Origin: Acanthosepion esculentum
Lineage: Eukaryota; Mollusca; Cephalopoda; Sepiida; Sepiidae
Direction: 5' to 3'
Length of the DNA stretch: 64,000 bases
NCBI GenBank assembly: GCA_964036315.1
Contig: OZ038517.1
Location: forward strand, 20,432,574-20,496,573
The position numbers and the translations under genes are program-made. The notes beneath the pieces were generated by a model, which was given only the letters and a program-made list of their open reading frames with translations, ran no database searches and was not told the origin of the DNA. Below are positions 47,801 to 55,115 of the stretch, piece by piece; positions within the stretch are counted from its first letter, which is position 1, and each line of letters starts with the position of its first letter.

Positions 47801-50426
47801 GTGTTGGTGTTTATCGCATTATTGGAGAGTTTCAAAAAGAGAAGCAGCACGTAGAAAATGAACATGAATGCATTCTCTGAGCATTGTCGAAAAAGAAAGA
47901 AAAATGTGTTTTATCATGATAAAAGGCTTAAAAATATAGTTAATGACTGTGAAAACCGACTATCTTACGGCCCTTGCTCATTGTCGAAAAAGAAAGAAAA
48001 ATGTGTTTTATCATGATAAAAGGCTTAAAAATATAGTTAATGACTGTGAAAACCGACTATCTTACGGCCCTTGCTCATTGTCGAAAAAGAAAGAAAAATG
48101 TGTTTTATCATGATAAAAGGCTTAAAAATATAGTTAATGACTGTGAAAACCGACTATCTTATGGCCCTTGCTCATTGTCGAAAAAGAAAGAAAAATGTGT
48201 TTTATCATGATAAAAGGCTTAAAAATATAGTTAATGACTGTGAAAACCGACTATCTTACGGCCCTTGCTCATTGTCCAAAAAGAAAGAAAAATGTGTTTT
48301 ATCATGATAAAAGGCTTAAAAATATAGTTAATGACTGTGAAAACCGACCAAATCTGATGGACTATCTTACGGCCCTTGCTCATAGTCTTTCATTATAAAT
48401 AATTCATATATTGTGGATTTATATTTTTTAAATTAATTTTGAAATTTTCAAAAGTATAACACTATTTAAAAGCTATTTTGCAATACTCTGCTACAAATTT
48501 CACCAACGATGACAAGTATACCACTAAATTTTCCGGCACTGTTAGATTATCCATTTTACTCGACCAACAGAAGCAACTTAATAACCATTCAATAATACCC
48601 CTTTGGCTTAATAACAATTCAATAATAACCCTTTGGCTTAATAACAATTCAATTATACTCCTTTGGCTTAATAACAATTCAATTATACTCCTTTGGCTTA
48701 ATAACAATTCAATTATACCCCTTTGGATTAATAACAATTCAATTATACCCCTTTGGATTAATAACAATTCAATTATACCCCTTTGGATTAATAACAATTC
48801 AATTATACCCCTTTGGATTAATAACAATTCAATTATACCCCTTTGGATTAATAACAATTTAATAATATCCCTTTGGCTTAATAACAATTCAATAATACCC
48901 CTTTGGCTTACTCACTATGCATCTCTTGTATCTGCCATATCAATGATTGTAATTTTGAAATGGATTTAATTTTTAATCCAACATTATTTCTTGTAGAGTA
49001 TTTGGCCATGGTTAAATGTAATTGGTAGAAATGCCCAACAAACAGAATTGACAAATTTTGCAATAAACAATAACAAGAGAAAGAAAAGAACAGGTCAAAA
49101 ATAATACGAAGCAAACAATATATACAAAACAAAAGTAGGCAAAACAACAGTAATAAGGTGAAAAGTTCCTGAAATAAGAATGGTGTTAACACACAAAAGG
49201 GGATGCAAACAAGTTATTGCAGCGTTCTGACTTGAAGACAAGAAAGAACAGAAATATAGCAGATGAGACTGAGAAGTGACTTATCTTATTGGCTAGGAAG
49301 AAATCCCAGCATGCATCTGTATTGTCTCTAAATTTGGGAAGTGGGACGTTTTTTGCAATCATTACCCTTGGATTGGATCCAAGTGAAATAAATATCAACT
49401 GGCCTAGATCAAGAGGTCCTGCTGAAGAAAAACAAATATGCCTCCTGACAGAAATTGAACCTCAGCCAATTGATATTAATTTCACTGTTTAAGAAAATAA
49501 AACAACTGGGATGCCAACTCGGACACCTGAGCCGAATAAAAAATAATGTTTATAGTAATAAGAATTCATTGATTGTGTAAACAATTAAGTCATCGCATGC
49601 CACACACAATGCCAACTGAATTAATGTGGCAATCACGAGAATTTCAAATGCCAGCTCATGTGGTATTGTGACATCAGTTGCCGGAAAATTGATAGTGTAC
49701 AGTTATATAAAAAAATTACTTTTATGAAAAGTGTTTTATTACTGGCCTATTGTAGGCTGAATATTCAGCAGTGGAGTTTTGCAGAAAATTGCTGATTCCT
49801 GGGACTGCTCCAGTAAGTACTAGACTCCTCCTGCCATGCTCTATCTTTACAAGAGCTAAATCGGACCAAAAATGGTGTACTGCTACTTTGTCTGATCTAG
49901 AGTTGCCCAGTCCGCCATTAAATTTAAATGCAATCTCAATCATTATAGAAATTTCACACTTAATAAATTAATCTTCTGTCTCTTTGAATTTTGTTCTTTC
50001 ATTGTCCTCTCTCTTTAATAATAATTTTTCTCATATTCTTTCACTCATACTAACCACTTGCGTCTTGTGCCTTTATCACTTTGATTGAACCGAGATGATG
50101 ATACAAAAAAAATTTCTTTTTTCATCAAAATCATTTGTAATTAAAACAAAGTATATATTAGGTTGGTGCAAAAATAATGTTGTTTTTTGACGTTCAACTT
50201 CATGTGAGAAAACGACGTTATTTTTGCACCAACCTAATAATCCTTAAAAAGAATCAGATAAAATGATTTCTAAACTATTCTTTTGTACTTTCTTTCTGTA
50301 GGTATAAACCCCAGATGTGTGAAATCACTTGATCTGAACTCTGTTACAATAGAGACATTTGATGGCATCAACTGGGAAGAGTCATTTGTCAAAAAGCAAC
50401 CAAAATCAACCTGTTTTGAGAAATAA
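17849..50426 (+). CDS. CENPV: CENPV-like protein (GFA/CENP-V zinc domain), five exons
   Basis: Coding exons 17849-17872, 27875-27966, 38481-38550, 45642-45756 and 50302-50426 join to 426 bp (141 residues). All introns are GT-AG and phases match throughout. Residues 15-20 read HGGCHC, 37-43 read DCNCSIC, and 82-85 read CKTC, giving the seven cysteines that bind two zinc ions in the GFA (glutathione-dependent formaldehyde-activating enzyme-like) fold. The C-terminal part has [12 protein letters not shown] and TFDGINWEE, both characteristic of the animal CENP-V group. Vertebrate CENPV carries a long N-terminal extension and localises to kinetochores and microtubules; this protein lacks it and is essentially the GFA domain alone. 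It could therefore be a small metabolic or thiol-adduct hydrolase-like protein rather than a centromere factor. Domain assignment is firm; cellular role is open. Confidence 0.9.
18170..18300 (+). repeat. Repeat family E, 3' end fragment
   Basis: Two diverged ATTACCAGCTCTAC units are followed by the hairpin-type end (CAGCATTAAATGGCCC...GGTCGATATGCTGG) with compensating changes in both hairpin arms relative to other copies, then (CTAT)n. It lies in intron 1. Confidence 0.55.
18980..19100 (-). pseudogene. U1 snRNA-like sequence, 5'-truncated
   Basis: Read on the minus strand it follows the U1 order. First come GCGAAGCCC and CCATTGCACT (stem-loop II/III region), then GTTGACCTTTGCAATCG and CTCCAAATGTGGGCGACTCG. 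An Sm-site-like ATATTTCTAATG and a terminal stem (ACATTCACGCTCATCCCGA) complete it. The 5' about 55-60 nt, including the ACTTACCTG that pairs with 5' splice sites and stem-loop I, are missing, so it cannot act as a splicing U1. It sits in intron 1 on the antisense strand. Similarity to insect and vertebrate U1 is judged by eye. Confidence 0.65.
20125..20620. other. GC-richer island of unknown nature in intron 1
   Basis: Within very AT-rich DNA this block is compositionally distinct (GTGGCACGGAGCAAGCGAAG, TCCACGCAGAATTTCCGGGG, a TATA-like CATAAATAGAGC near 20370). Open frames on both strands are short and I recognise no protein. It may be part of an LTR element (the GTGGCACGGAGC segment is primer-binding-site-like), but no LTR pair was found. 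Confidence 0.3.
20699..20849. repeat. Perfect or near-perfect 74-bp tandem duplication
   Basis: GATATACCCTTCTCTTTCGT starts at 20699 and again at 20773/20774, with the whole 74 bp repeated without visible change up to TTGTTGAACCTTT. This looks recent. Confidence 0.9.
21345..21500. repeat. Four tandem hairpin units of about 41-58 bp
   Basis: Each unit contains a small hairpin of the form AGTCCTTAGAAGGACT followed by ATCACATA and ATGTAGCTTGGT. The third and fourth hairpins are degenerate (the last one has a run of A in place of one arm). Confidence 0.75.
22050..22355 (+). repeat. Merlin-type element, 5' end copy without transposase
   Basis: It aligns with 15834-16138: CGGTAAATTTGCTTTTTAAG, ATGTACATGCTGAACTCGAA, CTTCTTGTCGGTC and GGCCTATTTACTTC in the same order. 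It ends before the transposase region, so it is a truncated or non-autonomous copy. Confidence 0.6.
22515..22625. repeat. Degenerate interstitial telomere-like repeats, head to head
   Basis: TTAGGGTTAGGTTAGGGG at about 22525 is followed by the opposite strand AACCTAACCCTAACC at about 22563 and again GGGTTAGGG. The junction CCTAACCTAGGGTTAGGG is an inverted (head-to-head) arrangement. The tract is about 110 bp, imperfect, and clearly internal. Confidence 0.75.
22850..23215 (-). repeat. Possible hAT-type element end
   Basis: The minus strand near 23205 reads CAGTTTTTCCTAACGTGGGC followed by GCTAGCACCCCC, close to the CAGTGGTTC/TTTCCCAAC...GTGGG ends of many animal hAT elements. A short G/C hairpin (CCACCCCCTTG with CAAGGGGGTG) lies just inside. 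No transposase motif is recognisable in the open frame at 22847-23116. Confidence 0.35.
23975..24352 (+). repeat. tRNA-derived SINE (family A), diverged copy
   Basis: A tRNA-like start with GGCTGTGAGTTCAGTC at the B box position precedes a body with AATAAAGAGTTCAGTTCAG. The 3' end has ACAAAGATGAGGACAATAGT and CATCCCAGAAATTCA. It has a (CAA)n expansion where other copies read AATAAATATGGC. Confidence 0.6.
24672..24980 (-). repeat. Three tandem copies (107 bp) of a SINE 3' end
   Basis: The sequence GTCTATATTTCTGAGATGAG starts at 24676, 24783 and 24890, giving an exact 107-bp period. Each unit ends at GTTTCGGCC...CAGTATCT. Only the SINE 3' end is amplified, not the tRNA head. The array runs directly into an oppositely oriented full SINE at 24983. 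Confidence 0.85.
24983..25290 (+). repeat. tRNA-derived SINE (family A), full length
   Basis: The best-preserved copy in the window has head GGACACATGGCACAATAGAT and B box GTGAGTTCAATACCCGG. The body continues with GGCATGTGGAACGAGAACAG and CACCTGAAGAAGG, and the 3' end is GATGAGGACAATAGTCCG. Its 3' end pairs with the inverted array at 24672-24980. Confidence 0.8.
25679..25961. repeat. piggyBac-like MITE with TTAA ends
   Basis: TTAACACACTAACTGCCA at the left and TGGCAGTCAACGTGTTAA at the right are inverted ends bounded by TTAA, the piggyBac target. The 283-bp interior has no frame. Copies 2 and 3 follow at 26325 and 27325, and all share ATACATTTTCATCTGTGGGC and AGTCAGATTTT(A/G)TAATTGACC. Confidence 0.75.
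26325..26735. repeat. piggyBac-like MITE, second copy with longer interior
   Basis: The left end TTAACACATTGACTGCCA is intact and the right end is scrambled (CTCTTAACATGTAGTCAATG). The interior includes a segment absent from the first copy (TTGGGCATTTATATAGTCTA). It is followed by a degenerate repeat similar to the 30-bp minisatellite at 8540 (to about 26960). Confidence 0.65.
27325..27828. repeat. piggyBac-like MITE, third copy, interrupted by another repeat
   Basis: It shares the TTGGGCATTTATATAGTCTA interior and ends with CAGTCAACACGTTAA at 27814-27828. It is split by a 190-bp insertion at 27475-27668. Its right end is 46 bp before CENPV-like exon 2. Confidence 0.65.
27475..27668 (-). repeat. 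Repeat family F, copy nested in a piggyBac-like MITE
   Basis: This is the reverse complement of 29321-29521: TGTCACATTTGGAAAGATGA at 27477 pairs with TCATCTTTCCAAATGTGACA at 29502, and AATTTAACCATGGCC at 29383 with GGCCATGGTTAAATT at 27597. Together with 29205-29521 it brackets exon 2 in inverted orientation. Confidence 0.75.
27875..27966 (+). CDS. CENPV: CENPV-like exon 2
   Basis: The acceptor TATTTTGACAG precedes [19 protein letters not shown]. The exon ends in the Cys of DC plus two bases of the next codon at donor AA|GTAAGT. It carries the first zinc-binding CxC and the CGAVQF strand of the GFA fold. A piggyBac-like MITE ends 46 bp before this exon. Confidence 0.92.
28205..28690 (+). pseudogene. 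Jockey/CR1-type LINE, RT C-terminus plus 3' tail
   Basis: One frame reads [14 protein letters not shown], then [20 protein letters not shown] and [16 protein letters not shown] before a stop. This is the same hallmark end as the minus-strand relic at 14.6-14.9 kb. A pyrimidine-rich tail with two ACATCC(T)TTTC-type repeats and GCTAGTGGCTTCCAGCCTTG follows. It is 5'-truncated. The 119-codon frame at 28211 is in the wrong frame and is a shadow. Confidence 0.65.
28865..29165 (+). pseudogene. Tc1-like transposase, C-terminal fragment
   Basis: The frame around 29110-29165 reads [20 protein letters not shown] before a stop. [11 protein letters not shown] is the signature containing the Tc1-type third catalytic acid (Glu). 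The upstream part is degenerate and frame-shifted. A member of repeat family F begins about 40 bp downstream. Confidence 0.65.
29205..29521 (+). repeat. Repeat family F, longest copy
   Basis: It shares GTGTTAACACA, TTTTCTCTTGTTATTGTTTA, TTTGTCAATTTTGTTTGTTG and AATTTAACCATGGCCAA with the minus copy at 48990-49200, and its right half with 27475-27668. It might be the non-coding end of the Tc1-like relic just upstream. Confidence 0.65.
29960..38412. repeat. 169-bp satellite array (about 50 copies) in intron 2
   Basis: GGCTTTATAT recurs at 30031, 30200, 30369 and 30538, fixing the unit at 169 bp. Each unit contains ATGTCATATTTTAGCCTTAT, GTGCCACTAGGGAGAGCCAG, ATGAAAGGGTTAAAAGAAAG and AAGCTATGATGCATTACTAT. 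Single-base variants alternate to give 338-bp dimers: ACGATATAAGGG/AGGATCTAAGGG near 30.5-31.2 kb, ATCTAATGG/ATCTAAGGG at 34.9-35.8 kb, and ATATAAGGCAAA/ATCTAAGGG at 37.2-38.1 kb. Edge units (29960-30030 and 38285-38412) are strongly diverged, as expected from unequal crossing-over. No coding potential. The right edge is about 70 bp from exon 3. Confidence 0.97.
38481..38550 (+). CDS. CENPV: CENPV-like exon 3
   Basis: The acceptor TTCTTTCTTCAG is followed by 70 bp that read, with two bases from exon 2, [16 protein letters not shown], then KSNFTLLK and donor AAG|GTAAGT. It supplies the CxCxxC part of the zinc site and the conserved Q-N-x-H-F-I segment. This exon is too short to appear as an open frame and was found by matching the family pattern. 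The 169-bp satellite array ends only about 70 bp upstream. Confidence 0.9.
38902..38943 (-). promoter_or_regulatory. CCAAT and TATA pair on the minus strand (possible cryptic promoter)
   Basis: Read on the minus strand, GCCAATAG (about 38944-38937) is followed about 30 nt later by CTATATAACACC (38909-38898), a canonical spacing. A CpG-containing segment (GAAGGAGGCGCGCTTGACG) lies just downstream at 38868-38886. No downstream minus-strand gene is recognised, so it may be the promoter of a lost mobile element. Confidence 0.3.
39446..39785 (+). repeat. Repeat family E, near full-length copy
   Basis: The 5' part GGGTAAGACAATAAACTACA, CAGCAAGGCCTCTGATTAGG and AACCACCTCTTAATTGCTGG is followed by ACACTATGAAATTGTAAAAA, two to three AGCAATACATTTTTTGA units, and the GAATTAAATAACCCATTGAG/GTTGATATGCC end. 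It lies in intron 3. Confidence 0.75.
39990..40610 (-). pseudogene. Jockey-type LINE reverse-transcriptase core fragment
   Basis: On the minus strand, in order and with frameshifts: [20 protein letters not shown] followed by [20 protein letters not shown] (RT block 1-2 type), [11 protein letters not shown], then [13 protein letters not shown] (QGSILGP block) and [10 protein letters not shown] (the A/Y-x-DD block). These are the diagnostic blocks of non-LTR RTs, with HPIS in place of RPIS. Stops and frameshifts make it inactive. It probably belongs to the same family as the RT C-termini at 14.6 and 28.3 kb. Confidence 0.75.
40930..45605. repeat. 4.7-kb CT-rich minisatellite in intron 3
   Basis: The plus strand is nearly pure pyrimidine except for periodic G. 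Three zones are visible: about nine 30-bp units (TTTTGCTCCCTCTCACTCTC type, to about 41280); then more than 50 units of 24 bp (CTCCCTCTCTCCTTTGCTCG plus CTCG, about 41290-42640); then mostly 28-bp units with an extra CGCT (to about 45000). It decays into irregular CT sequence. The array contains no TAA, TAG or TGA in any forward frame, which produces three overlapping open frames of more than 1500 codons. They are artefacts. Exon 4 starts 36 bp after the CT tract. Confidence 0.97.
45642..45756 (+). CDS. CENPV: CENPV-like exon 4
   Basis: The acceptor TTTATCCCCAG follows the CT minisatellite. The exon reads [20 protein letters not shown], then [18 protein letters not shown], and stops one base into a Gly codon at donor ATG|GTATGG. 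It holds the last zinc pair (CxxC) and the SFYIPRSNP signature. If intron 4 were retained, the frame would end after 10 more codons at 45784-45786. A CT minisatellite lies on both sides of this exon. Confidence 0.92.
45888..46622. repeat. Second CT minisatellite, start of intron 4
   Basis: About 30 units of roughly 24 bp (CTCCCTCTCTCACTCTCTCC plus TTTG), with a block of CTCCCTCGCTC variants at 45965-46085. It is related to the first zone of the intron 3 array. It starts 131 bp after exon 4, so this 115-bp exon is framed by CT arrays. Confidence 0.95.
46790..47310 (+). pseudogene. RTE-type LINE reverse-transcriptase C-terminal fragment
   Basis: Frames read [18 protein letters not shown], then [11 protein letters not shown] / [20 protein letters not shown], then [16 protein letters not shown] and [20 protein letters not shown] in shifted frames. 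The same order is known from the fragments at 10630-11060 and 57050-57950. Several stops. It lies in intron 4. Confidence 0.7.
47880..48385. repeat. 97-bp tandem repeat, five copies
   Basis: CATTGTCGAAAAAGAAAG recurs at 47882, 47979, 48076 and onwards with an exact 97-bp period and almost no differences. Each unit contains the palindrome TTTATCATGATAAA. The last unit has a 10-bp insertion (CAAATCTGATGG region, about 48345). Confidence 0.95.
48565..48912. repeat. 30-bp minisatellite, about 11 copies
   Basis: The unit is AATAACAATTCAATTATACC plus CCTTTGGATT. Because the unit length is a multiple of three and lacks stops in two opposite frames, it gives 163- and 141-codon open frames on opposite strands, both judged artefacts. 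Confidence 0.95.
48990..49200 (-). repeat. Repeat family F, third copy
   Basis: It matches the left two-thirds of 29205-29521 in reverse complement (GGCCATGGTTAAATG, CAACAAACAGAATTGACAAA, AATAACAAGAGAAAGAAAAG, GGTGTTAACACAC). It lacks the outer GTCACATTTGG end. Confidence 0.6.
49740..50090 (+). repeat. LINE 3'-end-like repeat
   Basis: It contains TTAAATTTAAATGCAATCTC and a tail with TTCATTGTCCTCTCTCTTTA and CACTTGCGTCTTGTGCCTTT, paralleling the 3' region of the LINE relic at 14.5-14.9 kb in the opposite orientation. No RT residues can be read with confidence. Confidence 0.35.
50158..50237. mobile_element. 80-bp palindromic mariner MITE next to exon 5
   Basis: The element begins TTAGGTTGGTGCAAAAATAA and ends in its reverse complement TTATTTTTGCACCAACCTAA, with TA on both sides (50156-50157 and 50238-50239). 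The inverted ends extend with mismatches to about 30 bp, leaving a loop of about 15-20 bp. Size and termini are strikingly like the human MADE1 element derived from the Hsmar1 mariner, so I assign it to a mariner of that TIR type. It lies 64 bp upstream of CENPV-like exon 5. A transcript would fold into a hairpin. Confidence 0.8.
50302..50426 (+). CDS. CENPV: CENPV-like exon 5 (terminal)
   Basis: The acceptor TTTCTTTCTGTAG completes the Gly codon, then [32 protein letters not shown] and the stop TAA at 50424-50426. An AATAAA overlaps the stop codon (50422-50427); no better poly(A) signal stands out in the next few hundred bases. The NW-E ending is typical of CENP-V-like proteins. Confidence 0.92.
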
Positions 50427-52195
50427 ACACGGGTAATATTAAGTTAACCAGCTTTATTTCATTTTAATTTCACCTTTCTCAAGACAAATCATTATTGTAG
50501 ATTTTTATGCAAATTATTTCATTGACGTCAATATAAATTGTTAATAGCAATACATATAAAAGCTATATATTCTATTATAATTTCATATTGTAAGATTATT
50601 GCTATAACACACTCATACTTCGTATAATGTAATCTGTTGATTAATCTTTATACATAATGCTTAGGTTATTGTTGTATGCCTGTATAGTTATTATGAAGAC
50701 TGACTCAATATGACTACCCTCGAACTCTTTATAGTATTGGACAAGTTCATGGAGTCACCAGGGGTGTACTCTTTATGCCACAAAATCCCCACTTTTGAGA
50801 TTACTACTTTACTAAATAATATTTTCTATTTATATTAGTATCTCCCTTTCCTCTTTCTGGAGAGTACACCAATGTACTTTACTTTGTAGCATTTCCATCT
50901 CGGATCCACTTCTAGCTCTTCTGTATATTTTCTCTTCCTTGAACTTGTCCTTGTTGGTTCCACGATTTGTTTTGGTACTGGCAAATCAAAATTGTAGTAT
51001 AGTATTTTAACCAGTTCTTTAGGTCTTTTATCAGTTAATCTTTTCTTCAGCTGATTTTGGTGCCTTTTGTGTTGGAATTTTTTTCCTTTTACCATGTAGA
51101 CCAATTTTCCGATTCTAGCTGCTATTATGCCATCTTCCCATGTTACATTTCCATACTCTAAAGAATACTTTATCACCAACCTTGAAAGTATTGGTATCGC
51201 TTTTATTAACCATTCATGATTTTCGACTTAGCAATAACTTGTCGAACACCAACTTTACCCTTCAAGCAAACATTTATTCCACCGGCAATATGCCTGATGG
51301 TGTGTTAGGGTTAGGTGTTACTCTAAAAAACGTTTGAAGTGCTTCCTTATTTAATTTATCCAGACTTGCCTTTTTCAATGCTCTTTTGAACATTCCCACA
51401 AACCATTCGACTTGTCCATTATAGACCTTGGGTTGTACAGTGGGGTCATAATATGTTCTATAAAGAACAACTTGCAAAAGTCTTGAAATTCTTTTCCAGT
51501 GAATTGTGTTCCATTATCCAATTATATTGTATCTGGTATGCCATATCTTGCAAGAGTTCCTGCAAGAAATTCACTGTCATCAAGGATGTAGGAATTTTGT
51601 ACTTTTAAATTTTTGTTCATTTCATAAAACTATCAACTATCAGTAAATAATGTGCTCCATCCATATGACCTGCAAAATCTATATGCAATCTTGACCGCAG
51701 AGTGTCTTTGGCCAAGGTTTGATCTTTGTGATAGGTAGTTTTGCTGCTAGAGTACAACCTCTACATAATATTTTACTGTTTTTCCGATATCTTGGTCCAT
51801 GCCAGTCCAATATACAACATTCCTTATGAAAGATTTCATTGTTAAAATGCCAGGATGCCAGGAATGAAAATCCTTTAACATATGTTTCTGTAAAGAACTC
51901 GGTATTACAATTCTTTGTCTGAACATTACAACACCATCGCATATTGAATGTGTTCAATTCTTAATTCTGTACATTTTAGTTTCTTTTAATTGCTTCTTTA
52001 TTTTAGCAATAAAGACATGCTTTTCTGCTTTTTCTTTAATTTCATCCATTGTAATTGGTAATTCTTGTTCTACATTGCACAGAATGTTTCTAATTTCCAT
52101 TTCGCGTTTTAGCACTGCTATGACCGTGTCCTCCAATTGTTCCACATTTTTAGGTATTAACCTAGATAATGCATCGAAATATCCTAACTTTTTAG

Positions 52196-52675
52196 ATCGT
52201 CCTGGGTGTGTGACGATAAACTACATCCATGTCCTGGGTAAGACGATAAACTCTGTCCAACAGCAAGGCCTCTGATTAGGAGGTATTGAGGAGGGTGGAA
52301 CCACCTTTTAATTGCTGGTGTTCTCAGGTCCACCCTGACCTGGGATGGTAGCACCTGTTAGGGTCCCAGCTATGGGCAAATAGTTAACACCCAAACTTGT
52401 GTAAAGATAGGTTTTAATACCAGAAATACTTCGTAATAAAAAAAAAAAAATTACCAGCATTAATTTTTGAAGGAAAAATTATTACTAGCAATACTTTAAA
52501 AAATATACCAGCAATACAAACAGCTATACATTCTTTAAAAAAAATATGACCAGCTATAGATTTCTTCAAGGAAAACTATTCCCAGAAATAGATTTTTGAA
52601 GAAAAACATATGACCAGCAATAAAAGTTTTGTCGGTAACCCATTGAGGTTGATATGCCATAAAACAAACCAAACC
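52196..52675 (+). repeat. Repeat family E inserted in the gypsy relic
   Basis: GGGTAAGACGATAAACT, CAGCAAGGCCTCTGATTAGG, then about six ACCAG(C/A)(A/T)AT(A)-type units, then GGTAACCCATTGAGGTTGATATGCC. It separates the RNase H-like and integrase-like portions of the retroelement, so it inserted after it. The first 25 bp are partly duplicated (CATCCTGGGT at about 52200 and again at 52229). Confidence 0.75.
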
Positions 52676-53464
52676 AATCCTAACTTTTTAGATGGTTGGT
52701 ACTCCATTGTAAAATTATAATTTAACAGGATGATACCCCAATGCTGCAATCTGTTAGCTGTATGAGTAGGTATACCTTTCTTTGAACCATATATATCGCT
52801 AATAATGGTTTATGGTCTATTTGCAATGTGAAATTTCTTCCATGGAGAATATGATTGCTAGAGCTTCTCTCTCTATCTGGCTGTAATTCCTTTTTGCCAG
52901 TAGAAACAAGCATGAAGCATGAGTGAAAGAATTCATTTTACTACCATTGTGTTTGTGTAATCACTAGCATCTGATGCTACTATAATCTTTTCTTTTGGAT
53001 AGTAGTGCACTAATGATAAATCAGACGTAAGACTTTTTTTTTTTTTATCTCATCAAATGTTTTTTTGACATTTATGACCCCAATCCCACTTTACTCCTTT
53101 TCCCCGCAGATTGTTAAGTGGAGCTGTCAAATTATGAATATTATGTACATGAATTCAATAACAATTAACCAGTCCCAAAAGAGCTTGTAACGTTTCTTGG
53201 TGTAGGTATATTTCTAATTGCATTTGCTCTAGACAGATCTGGTTTCCTATCATTTTTATCAATAATTTGTCCCAGGTATTTTAGTTTTGGCAAAAACAAT
53301 TCACATTTTTCTTCACTAAGCTTGAATTTGTATTCTCTTTGTTTTTGCAGAATTGTTTTGATATGCCTGACATGTTGTTCTTTCGACACACTTTTGATCA
53401 AAATATCATCCAAAAATGCCATTGCAAAATCGGTATCCATGGCTTGTTGAAAAATGCTGCCTTT

Positions 53465-55115
53465 ATATCAAAAGGAAGTCGGTTAAACTTATATAATCCT
53501 CTGTGTATATTTATGGTCATTAATTCAGAACATTCATTTTCAATCTGAATTTATAAATGTGAAGAATCGGAGTGATCCAGTTTTTAAAATATTTTTCCAC
53601 CATTCAACTTTGAAAATATTTATTCTGGACTTGGTAATGGGTAATTGTTTCAAGACAACTATTTAATCCAATTGCGAAATCAATGCAAACACGAATTTTG
53701 TTATTTTTTTCTTTACGTACACCGCTGGTGCAGCCCATCTTGAATGGTTTATTTTCTGCAATACACCAATTCTTTCTAGTCTGTCTAACTCATCACTTAT
53801 TTGGTTTAATGCTGGAAATGGTATGCCCTGTTTCAGCTTAAATACTGGCATTGAACCTTTTTTTTTGTTTTTTTACTTGAAAATTCACCTTGAATTTTGA
53901 ACACTGACCCAATTCATTATATGGAACATCAGGAAAAAGTTTTTTTTATTTTTAATTCTTCCTTCACTATGACTTTTTAAATTTGTCACTTGTCCACTTA
54001 CATTTTTACAATTAGCATTTATCGGCAAATCCCACTGTTCAAATAGCTCCATCCAGTCTGTACTGAATAGATTTGTCACATTTCTTAGAACATAAGCTTT
54101 TATTTTTTTACCTGCTTATTTAAAAAATAAGCATCACATGTTAATTCTCCCAAAAAACAATTTTTTGCATGAAACTGAAGTTGCGACTTTGTAAGTCCTT
54201 TTTAATAAAGGTTTACCAATTTCTTTCCATGTGGTTTCATTTACTATTAAAATGTCACTACCAGTATCCAGTAACTCCCGCATTTATGATTTGCACATTA
54301 ACAAATTTTATAAGAAAAGGAAGTCAGTTAAACTTATAGAAATCTCTCTACGTATTTATGGTCGTTAATTCAGAACGTTAATTTTTCCATCAAAATTTGT
54401 AAATGTGAAGACTCAGAGTGATCCCGTTTTGAAAATATTTTTCCGCCATTCAACTTTGAAAAAAATTTGTTCTGGACTTGGTAATGGCTAATTGTGTGTT
54501 TCGAGACAACTATTTAACCCAGTTGAGAATTTTTTTATTTTCTTTACATAAACCGCTGGTGCATCCCATTTTGAAGGATTTATTTTCTGCAATACATCAA
54601 TTCTTTGTCTGCTCAACTCTTCATTTACTTGTTCTAATACTGTAAATGGTATGCTCCGTTTTAGTTTAAATAGTGGCATCAAACCTTTTTTTTTTTACTT
54701 GAAAATTTGCCTTGAATTTTAAACACAGACAGTTCATTATATGAAATATCAGGAAAACATTTTAATTCTTCCTTTAATTTTTCACTTTAACTTTTTAAAT
54801 TTGTCACTTGGCTATTTACATATTTACACGAAGCATTTATCAGCAAATCCCAGTTCTAATAGTTCCATCCAGTCTGTACTGAATAGATTCATCACATTTC
54901 TTAGAACATAAACTTTAGTTTTTACCTGCTTATTGCAAAAATAAACATCACATGTTAATTCTCCCTAAAAATTTGTGACTTTGTAAGTCCTTTTTAATAA
55001 AGGTTTACCAATTTCTTTCCATGTGGTTTCATTTACTATTGAAATACCACTACCAGTATCTAAGAACATTTTTACTCCCACATTATTGATTTGCACATTA
55101 ATAAATTTTCTTTTG
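53465..55115 (-). repeat. Internal duplication of about 840 bp in the gypsy relic
   Basis: 53465-54290 and 54310-55115 align throughout: AGGAAGTC(G/A)GTTAAACTTATA at their left sides and TTACCAATTTCTTTCCATGT at the right sides. Both copies contain the RT N-terminus (compare WAAPAVYVKK and WDAPAVYVKK). Divergence between copies is visible, so the duplication is not recent, or the two copies come from different elements. Confidence 0.75.

Noticed and set aside
48462..48969. Opposing 163- and 141-codon frames with Asn/Ile repeats
   Set aside because: A 30-bp tandem unit without stops in two frames explains both. No splice or start context supports them.
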